Origin: Datnioides undecimradiatus
Taxonomy: Eukaryota > Chordata > Actinopteri > Lobotiformes > Datnioididae
NCBI GenBank assembly: GCA_008933995.1
Contig: WARS01000036.1
Location: forward strand, 1,286,001 to 1,350,000
Direction: 5' to 3'
DNA length: 64,000 bases
Position 1 is the first letter of the stretch; every line of letters begins with the position of its first letter. A program made the position numbers and the translations under genes. Below, in pieces: positions 56,361 through 64,000 of the stretch. Below the pieces are notes generated by a model. That model was not told the DNA's origin and did not search any database. It saw only the letters and a list, made by a program, of their open reading frames with translations.

Positions 56361-58220
56361 ATGAATGTTGAATAAAATTATTTTACCACACTAACTTTGT
56401 CAAATATCAAACATGCTGTTCATTGGTGACTTTTAACTTGATGCACGCACAAAGAGGGAGCCAGACAGTGGAGATTAACGAAAAGTGGAATGACATGAGT
56501 TGTTTTTAGCTGCAGCTGACTTTGCCGATGCCTGGCTCCTATCTACCTTCCCCCACATTACAACACTGGAACAGGGTTTCTGAAGCAATCAACAAGCAGC
56601 TCTGGAGAAGCATACTAACAGCCTGTTTCGTTTACCTGTTTGGACTGATTGGTTCTGCGCTTTGGACACTGTTAACTCTGTTGTCACTTAACATATCTGC
56701 ATTCAAAACTGAAACTTTAGAAGGCTTATGCACAACAAAATGACCCAAACCCAGTCACAATTTTTGGGGGACCCATTAGGAAGCAGAGCTCAAGATGTAA
56801 ACTGACAGAACATTTTTCAAGTTGTCTCCTTGTCTGTTTATTAAATATAACTGTCTTACTAACAAGACTGGCTTTTCCTAGTTTTGAAAAACTAGAAACT
56901 TCAAACTCCTAAGAGGGGTGCTGAAATGAAGTGATAGAAGAAATGAAGTCATATGGGGAGTACGGTGGGAAAGGTAGAGAAGTAATCAAGAGATGGTGGA
57001 AAGCTGCAGGAGACACACCCTTGTGGCCTGAGGCTGAGACCATGGGGGAGGAAAGTGATAAGCTCACCTAAAGCCTCCTCTGTTGTGAATACTGTATACG
57101 GAGTGTGCTATTAAGACTTTTGAGCTTAAGGATCCTACTGGGCTAAAATGTGACACCTCCAGGGTTGGTGCTGGGTTTATAGAGATGTCAGCACTAATGA
57201 GGATTCTTTCCAGTGATTATCATGATGTACTGTGTTACAGATATGTTTTTAAGGATACAATATATTAAACTGATCATAGATTCACAGTTAAATTACTAGA
57301 TTCATAGTAACCATAAAATATTAACCCACACAATTACAGAAATTGGGTATTTTAATATACTGTCTGCACCATTGTTGGAATGTTGTCTTCTACAGCACTA
57401 CAGACATATCATAGTTAATCTAAAGGATTGTAAATCATATTACTGGTGAAGGCTTAAGATGTTTTTAAATGTCCTCTTTGCAATGAAGGTCCTGAAAATG
57501 GACACACTACATATACACACACAAGAGGCAAAGTCTCCTGGCAAGACTGCTGCTATAACAGCGGCAACATTTAACTTCCACATATATGTTCCACATATAT
57601 GGTACGGGACTAGCTGCATGTAAGTGCCTAAAGAACTGCCAGTTACTAAGGAATAATACTTTATGAGACAAACAAGCAGTTTGTGTAAAAGCCAGCAGAA
57701 AGAAACAGACACATTCACATCAGCTGCCAGGCTTTCTGACTTTTTGAATGTGTCATTGCTTCACATCTGATGAGAGTAAACCCAGAGGAACATTACCATT
57801 TCACTGGCTGAGTTCTGAAGCTGGATTAAGGGCGCATCTCTACCTACTGCAATCTATCACCTGTGGGCACCTGGTTATGTACCAGCCAAGTGTATCAACC
57901 AACTGGGTATCAAGTGGTGACTTCACAAAATGGAACTGCATCATCATTGCTGTGGCTGGCACAAGTAGAAAGTTGGGAATTAATGCTGTAAAATTGTGTG
58001 ATTAAAATTGGTACTGAGATTAATTATTTTGAGGATTTATTCACTGATTCCATGCAGCCTATATTTGATTGTGTTGGCTTGTGTTACCAGCCAACACAAT
58101 AACAGGCTCATATTAGGAAACCTTTCTGCACAAAGAACACTTACCCAATGGTACAGTATGCTGTCACTTCACTATGAAGGGAAACAAGAAAATGCCCTAT
58201 TCAAGACACAATGTGTGTAG
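56361..58220. other. Intergenic DNA without recognised features
   Basis: The open frame at 56522-56743 (+) contains a hydrophobic stretch but no known domain or splice context. The rest shows nothing recognisable apart from a 12-bp-arm inverted repeat at 58068-58100. Confidence 0.55.
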
Positions 58221-58221
58221 T

Positions 58222-58482
58222 AAATGGACTGTAGTAATATAGCACCTTTATAGTCTCCTGATGACTCAAAGTGCTTTTACACTACAAGGCAGCATTCACC
58301 CAATCAAACATAGCAGTAAGGGAGGAAACTAAGGAAACTTAGTCATTCATTCATTCACATGCCGATAGAACAGCCATTGGGAGCAATTTGGGGTTGAGTG
58401 TCTTGCATGGAGCTGAGGATCGAACCACTAGTCTTCCGATGGGTGGACTACCCACTCTAACTCTGAGCCACAGCTGGCCTTG
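58222..58482 (-). repeat. Interspersed repeat, possibly tRNA-derived SINE-like
   Basis: The right part, GAGGATCGAACCACTAGTCT followed by TCCGATGGGTGGAC, and the left part, TATAGTCTCCTGATGACTCA followed by AAGTGCTTTTACA, resemble a repeat common in fish genomes. GGATCGAACC is the complement of a Pol III B-box (GGTTCGATCC), which suggests a tRNA-derived head on the minus strand. The family is not certain. Confidence 0.55.
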
Positions 58483-60357
58483 TGCCACTGTACAACTCAC
58501 AATTCAAACAAAACAGGTTTCAACCCAGGCAAACTTTTGCATGCATAAAATGCACTAAATTGTCTACGTTAACTTATCCCTTTCTCCATTTAGTCTCTAC
58601 AAAATGTTTTGTTATAGCATCATCTTTGGAAGGAAAGAAGGTCATTTTAAAAAAGTTTCACTCTGTGACTGAGTCTTTTTGGCTTGACCACAGCAAAGCT
58701 GGGACAAGACCTATAGTTCATCAGTCTGTGACTGAAGTTATTGTGCTGGATTTTTCCCACTTGCTGCAAAATAAATAGTTATTAGTGAACATAGGCTACA
58801 TGTCATAACTCCAGACTCCATGAGTTACAGTGTTGCCCTCACAGCTATTGCAAGTAGGTTAATTCCTTGCTCACAGTAATGCAGGACTGAATATTCACTG
58901 ACTGCGTTGGCCACACTTTGGTTTCACACTGTGTATAAATTGAGAACCGACAACAGGCTCCCACATCTTTTTGCAAAATAGTACAAAGTAACTATTAGAT
59001 CCAATTTAATTTCCCAGAGATCTATGTCCACGTTTCCACATATATTCCTTAGATGGCTATGCACTTGAGCAGGTGACATCCTACATTTAGCTTGGTCAAT
59101 GGAAAGCTCATATTAATCATGTCTTTTATATCTTAAAAAATGCTGAGCTTTCTGCACAGAAACTAAAGTAGTTCCTGTAGGCAACAATCTTGTCATCACT
59201 GGACCATGGTGATAACATTTACACAGTCTTTACACTTTAAAAGTTTTGTATCACAGTGCTCTGGGATTCATTTCAGGATATGGCTTTAGAACTCATAATG
59301 CAACTTTCACACAGTAGGCACAGTAGACATTCATTTAATTATGTATTGATGTACTATGTAACATCACCACCAGTGACTATGACCTAATTAATAAACCAAG
59401 TAGAATAACAACTTCACTGTATCAACAAAAACTGAAAAACTATCAACATTGTAAAAGTAGAATTCATGGCTGTTGTATTGGATCAAATGAGATTGTAGAT
59501 TGTGCCTATTGACGTGCCAGTGAGTGTATAAGGCACTGTTTGGAAAACAGTACACTTATCTTATCTCTTCTCTACAGTTTAATCAAACTCACTGCTTCAG
59601 GAGATGTCAGGAGTGTCTTTTTCAGAAGAATCCTAATTCAAGGCAGAGCTTAAAAAGTACATGTTTTCTTTTTAAATTGGGACACCTCACAATAAAAACA
59701 TACTTTCTAAGCCACTAACAATATGACCATTGCTCATAACCACATAACCACATATGGATTTTCTAGCCTTAAAGTACCACACCCACATAGATAAGAAAAA
59801 AAACTTTATTTGTCCCACAATGGGGAAATTGCATTGTTGCAACAGCAATACACACACACATGCTGCTTTCTGTGTCACAATATTTTCATATACATGCAAA
59901 GACTTTGGGGAACCACAAGAAAGAAAACATTTTTTCTTGTGGAAACTTATGTGTGCATCCTAAAGAATAAGCTTTTCAAAAGTCTGCACGCCAAACCATC
60001 CCCATTCTTCTGCAATACCTCCCAGCTATTCACCATCTACCTGATCAGCACTTTGCAGGCAGCACGTCTGCTGCAGTCAACTAGACAGATGAGCTTACAC
60101 ACACATGCTCACAAAGACAGACAGACAGACAGCAACATAAACAAATAAGCACACAAACACACACCACATACCCACTGCTTGGCTTTCATTTGATCGATTG
60201 AGTGAATGCTGCATAATACACTACACTGTAGTTTTATGTACACATATAGACATTTTAAGTCAACAATTATAACCTCTACTGAGAAGACATTCTTTATTGC
60301 AGCTGTGCTTTCCTATATAAAACAGCCTCCACTCAGAGTAGTTATGGTTCTGAACAA
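58483..60357. other. Intergenic DNA with a short retroelement tail
   Basis: At 59800-59830 the string AACTTTATTTGTCCCACAAT, then GGGGAAATT, resembles a Rex1/SINE-type 3' tail reading on the minus strand. An ACAG tetranucleotide run lies at 60115-60132. Nothing else is recognised. Confidence 0.55.
60115..60132. repeat. (ACAG)n microsatellite
   Basis: Four to five tandem units. Confidence 0.85.
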
Positions 60358-62635
60358 ATAATTCAATTCAATTCAATTCAATTCAATTTTATTTATATAG
60401 CGCCAATTCACAACAAAAAGTCATCTCAGGGCACTTTACAAACAGAGCAGGTCTAGACCACACTCATTACTGTTAGTTACACCCAACAGTTCCACCATGA
60501 GCAAGCACTTGGCAACAGTGGCAAGGAAAAACTTCCTTTTAACAGGCAGAAACCTTGGACAGATCCTGGCTCTAGGTGGACGGCCATCTGTCTTGACCGG
60601 TTGGGGGGGGGGAGAGTACAATATAGAATAATGACAGCAAATGACAGCAATAGGCAGCAGAGGACACGGGGCAGGTCGGTGGAGCCACAGGTCAGATGTT
60701 CAGCTCTGGAGCCACAGGTATCTGTAGAGAGGTACAGAGAGAGAGAGACCAGAGAGAAACAAGCACAGCACTAGGGGAGAGAGGACACAGAGTTAATGGA
60801 GTTTAAGGAGAGAGAGGGAAGAGGAGGAGTGTGGAGACGATCATGGGATGTCCCCCAGCAGCCTCGGCCTATAGCAGCATAACTAGGGGATGGCATGGAT
60901 GGTGTAGTTCAGATGGTAACTAGAGCTAGCTGTAGGCTTTGTCGAACAAGAAGGTTTTAAGTTTTACTTTAAAAGTAGAGAGGGTGTCTGCCTCTCGGAC
61001 CCAGACTGGCAGCTGGTTCCACAAGAGAGGAGCCTGATAGCTAAAGGCTCGGCCTCCCATTCTACTTTTGGAGATTCTGGGAACCACAAGCAAACCTGCA
61101 CTCTGGGAGCGAAGTGATCTGTTGGGTTGATAGGGACTTAGCATCTCATTGAGGTACAATGGAGCTTGGCCATTAAGGGCCTTGTAGGTAAGAAGAAGGA
61201 CTTTAAAATCTATTCTGGACTTTACAGGGAGCCAATGAAGAGAAGCTAAGACCGGAGAAATATGATCTCTCTTGCTAATTCCCACCAGAACCCTCGCAGC
61301 AGCGTTTTGGATGAGCTGGAGGCCTCGCAGTGAGCTAGTCGGACAACCTGACAACAAGGAATTACAATAGTCCAGCCTTGAGGTAACAAATGCGTGGACT
61401 AGCTTTTCGGCATCATTTTTGGACAGGATACTCCTAATCTTAGCTATGTTGCGCAAGTGAAAGAAGGCAGTCCTAGTGACCTGCCTAATATGGGGCTGAT
61501 AGGACATATCCTGGTCAAATATGACTCCCAGGTTCCTCACGGTAGAACTGGAGGCCAGGGTAACACCATCCAAAGCGACTGCGAGGTCAGATAACCTGTC
61601 TCTGAGGTGTTTAGGCCCAAACAAAATCACCTCAGTTTTGTCTGTATTTAGAAGCAGAAAATTATAAGTCATCCATGCCTTAATGTCTGTCAGACATGTC
61701 TGAAGTCTGACTAATTGATCTGTTTCTTCTGGTTTCATAGATAAATATAGCTGTGTATCGTCCGCATAGCAGTGGAAATTTATGTTGTGCTTCCTAATAA
61801 TATTGCCTAGGGGGAGCATGTAAAGGGAGAACAACAGTGGTCCAAGCACAGAACCCTGTGGAACTCCATGATTAACCATTGTGTGCACGGACGAGTCATT
61901 ATTAACGTGGACAAACTGGAATCTGTCGGATAGATAAGATTTAAACCAGCTTAGTGCTGTTCCTTTAATGCCAATGACATGTTCTAGTCTCTGTAGTAGG
62001 ATACCGTGATCGATGGTGTCAAATGCAGCACTGAGGTCTAGCAGGACAAGTAAAGAGACGAGGCCATTGTCAGAAGCTATTAGGAGGTTGTTGCTAACCT
62101 TAACCAGTGCTGTTTCTGTGCTGTGATTTATTCTAAATCCTGACTGAAATGCTTCAAATAAACTGCTCCTCTGCAGGTGATCACATAACTGATCAGCCAC
62201 GGCCTTTTCAAGGATTTTAGAAATAAAGGGGAGGTTGGATATTGGTCTGTAGTGCGCTAAAACACCAGGGTCGAGAGAAGGCTTTTTGAGTAGAGGTTTG
62301 ATGACAGCAACCTTAAAAGCCTGTGGAACATAACCTGTTAGTAATGACAGATTGATCTGGTCTAATATAAAAGTGCCAATCAGGGGGAAAACATCTTTTA
62401 GAAGACGAGTTGGGATGGGGTCCAAAAGACAGGTTGAGGGTTTGGATCTAATGATTGTTGAGGACAGTTCAGTGAGATCTATAGGAGAGAAGTGGTCCAG
62501 AGATGAATTAGGGCCTGCAGACATTTCAGGGGCTGCTGCAGATGACACACATGGATCTCTAACAGTTGAAGAGAGTGCGTAATGAATTCTTTCCCTAATA
62601 AATGACTGAGCACATATCTAACCTGATGCTTTGTT
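60358..62635 (-). mobile_element. L2-type LINE, 5'-truncated
   Basis: The element runs right to left. On the minus strand it starts within the region between endonuclease and reverse transcriptase (about 62600-62635), carries the long reverse-transcriptase frame, then a 0.5 kb 3'UTR (60390-60925). It ends in a pentanucleotide run (AATTC on the + strand, 60358-60387) instead of a poly-A tail, which is typical of the L2/CR1 group. No endonuclease domain is present. The ends are approximate and no target duplication was identified. Confidence 0.85.
60926..62548 (-). CDS. L2-type LINE reverse transcriptase ORF (partial ORF2)
   Basis: 540 codons open without a stop. Domains in order: the [20 protein letters not shown] finger motif (88-107), the motif A aspartate in [16 protein letters not shown] (D171), [13 protein letters not shown] (228-240), the catalytic [10 protein letters not shown] (261-270, aspartates 263-264), the NLGVIFD thumb-side motif, then a C-terminal region of the L2 type ending FDKAYS. 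The start shown is not an ATG and is not a true initiation site: the frame stays open upstream for about 20 more codons (through [13 protein letters not shown]) to a TAG near 62625, where the element is truncated. It encodes a reverse transcriptase for target-primed retrotransposition but lacks the endonuclease, so it is not autonomous. Intact active-site residues over 1.6 kb suggest a fairly recent insertion. Confidence 0.9.
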   Translation of the reverse strand: MSSAAAPEMSAGPNSSLDHFSPIDLTELSSTIIRSKPSTCLLDPIPTRLLKDVFPLIGTFILDQINLSLLTGYVPQAFKVAVIKPLLKKPSLDPGVLAHYRPISNLPFISKILEKAVADQLCDHLQRSSLFEAFQSGFRINHSTETALVKVSNNLLIASDNGLVSLLVLLDLSAAFDTIDHGILLQRLEHVIGIKGTALSWFKSYLSDRFQFVHVNNDSSVHTMVNHGVPQGSVLGPLLFSLYMLPLGNIIRKHNINFHCYADDTQLYLSMKPEETDQLVRLQTCLTDIKAWMTYNFLLLNTDKTEVILFGPKHLRDRLSDLAVALDGVTLASSSTVRNLGVIFDQDMSYQPHIRQVTRTAFFHLRNIAKIRSILSKNDAEKLVHAFVTSRLDYCNSLLSGCPTSSLRGLQLIQNAAARVLVGISKRDHISPVLASLHWLPVKSRIDFKVLLLTYKALNGQAPLYLNEMLSPYQPNRSLRSQSAGLLVVPRISKSRMGGRAFSYQAPLLWNQLPVWVREADTLSTFKVKLKTFLFDKAYS

Positions 62636-62639
62636 GTAC

Positions 62640-63446
62640 AAAACCATCTGGCTCCTTGAAAATGGCAGTCTCTTTGCAGAGGAATATAGTGAATATAAAA
62701 TGTCTAAACACCCTTATGAAATTGCAGATTTTTGAAATGTAAAGAAAATTGCAAATATAAATGTAGGCATTGTTTCTTCTTTAATGTAATCATATATTAA
62801 ACAAAATCCACACAAGTAACTAACCTAAAAGTTATTTAATAGAAACATTTCCACCAAATTGTACCTCTCAGGAGAGATATAAAAAAAATTATTCAGAGCT
62901 TTGGATGCACCATGGAAAACCATCACATGGAAATGTGACACCATAGTGACATTGCAAAGATATGGATGACCTTACAGAGTTGATGGGGAAACTTATTTGG
63001 GAGGCTTCCATGAGGCTTCCACAGCAACATCCAAGGAATTACTTGAATTTCTGGAAGGTACTATCCAATCCTTGCATGTGAGTGTGGCAATAAGAATATA
63101 CAAGCCCTTATAAATTATGCCAGTTACCCCAACATGTGAAAATGTTCTATTCAGATGAGACAAGGGTTGCCATTGAAATAAGGGTTGAAACAGCCCTGAT
63201 TCAAAAAAATATAGAGCTTTATCAAAATGCTATTTCCAGCATTTTCAGTGACAAGCAGAATATACTTTTCAGTGTCAACCTATGTCAACCAAAATGTGTC
63301 AAAATCTAAAGATGCAAGTTCAGATTTCTGTTCTATAAGTTCTAACTTCAAGTAGACAAGCTACAGAATTTTATAACATATTTATCTTAATATACACAAA
63401 GCCTCTATCCAGTCACTTTTCATCAAGTCATTTTAATGTAAAGAAA
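62640..63446. other. Intergenic DNA between LINE and solo LTR
   Basis: No gene recognised. The stretch 62880-63110 has the look of decayed transposon coding sequence, but no motif could be assigned. Confidence 0.45.
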
Positions 63447-63451
63447 GTGTG

Positions 63452-63941
63452 TGTCAGGGTTTTGAGTTGAGTTTCTTGTTTTGAGTTGAATTTCTTGTTT
63501 GTTATTTCCTGTCTTATTTTGAAAAGTTTTTCCCCTTGTGTGTTTCTGTGTACTTGCTTTCTGTTCTTGATTAGTTGATTGGTCTCACCTGTGTCTCGTT
63601 TTCCTGCCCTCACCTGTCTATTTAAGTTATGCCATTGCCTTTGTTCTCTGTCGCTGGATTATTAAGTTAGAGCTCATGTTTTTGCCATGCTTGTATCCAT
63701 GTTCCTACCTTGATTCCACGAGCCTGCTCATAGAGATCTTGGTTTTCTAGTTTTTGCATTTTTGGTTTTTGGAGTTATACTTACCACGCCTTGTTTCGGA
63801 CTGACTTCCTGGATTTTTGACCCTGCCTGCCTTGACCATCCGTAAGCCTAATCCCATAAAATAAACTGTTAAAAGATCTTTGGCATCCTTGTCCGTGCCT
63901 GCATCTGGGTCCTGCTCTCACCCTGTAGCCAAGTCCTGACA
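63452..63941 (+). mobile_element. Solo LTR, gypsy-type
   Basis: 490 bp with perfect 7-bp terminal inverted repeats TGTCAGG...CCTGACA, flanked by GTGTG on both sides (63447-63451 and 63942-63946). Because the flank is GT-rich the duplication is less decisive. Internal order fits an LTR: CTCACCTGTCTATTTAAG (TATA-like, about 63609-63626), AATAAA near 63861, and a GCATCTGGGTCC motif (63901-63912) shared with the solo LTR at 48.0 kb. Confidence 0.7.
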
Positions 63942-64000
63942 GTGTGTGCTTTTTCCTGTAGTTCAGGTACTAACAATGCTTGTTTGATTAAAGGTCATTG

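Noticed and set aside
62352-62582. 76-codon plus-strand frame
   Set aside because: Antisense to the L2 LINE reverse-transcriptase frame.

Overview
The window is vertebrate nuclear DNA from a ray-finned fish. Two protein genes with split exons can be read from the sequence, and long AT-rich introns and spacers carry microsatellites and typical teleost mobile-element debris (L2-type and L1-type LINEs, gypsy-type LTR pieces, foldback MITEs). The single monoamine oxidase with a Phe/Leu selectivity pair fits teleosts. Species cannot be named from the sequence alone.

Layout on the + strand: (1) 365-4214, ndp, encoding norrin, a secreted cystine-knot Wnt-pathway ligand, in two coding exons. (2) 4215-11690, a 7.5 kb spacer with no convincing protein gene, holding a decayed minus-strand tRNA-Ser(AGA)-like sequence. 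(3) 11690-43047, mao, the monoamine oxidase gene, in 15 coding exons. All of them join in frame with GT-AG borders into a 524-residue protein. Intron 1 (15.7 kb) and intron 3 (8.1 kb) hold most of its repeats. (4) 43048-64000, intergenic DNA without a recognisable host gene. It contains two solo LTRs, a decayed gypsy-type reverse-transcriptase fragment, a short L2 3' fragment, and a 5'-truncated minus-strand L2-type LINE with a 540-codon open reverse-transcriptase frame.

ndp and mao lie head-to-tail, matching the mammalian NDP-MAOB neighbourhood, so the pair is an old linkage. The products do not share a pathway: norrin is an extracellular FZD4/LRP5 ligand in retinal and ear vasculature, while MAO is an outer-mitochondrial-membrane flavoenzyme degrading amines.

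I did not find an undescribed multi-gene system. The most interesting local signals are two short mao introns (4 and 8) that are multiples of three and stop-free, a perfect 19-nt inverted repeat filling much of mao intron 11, a TTAA-flanked MITE nested in an L1 relic, and two foldback elements side by side in mao intron 3.
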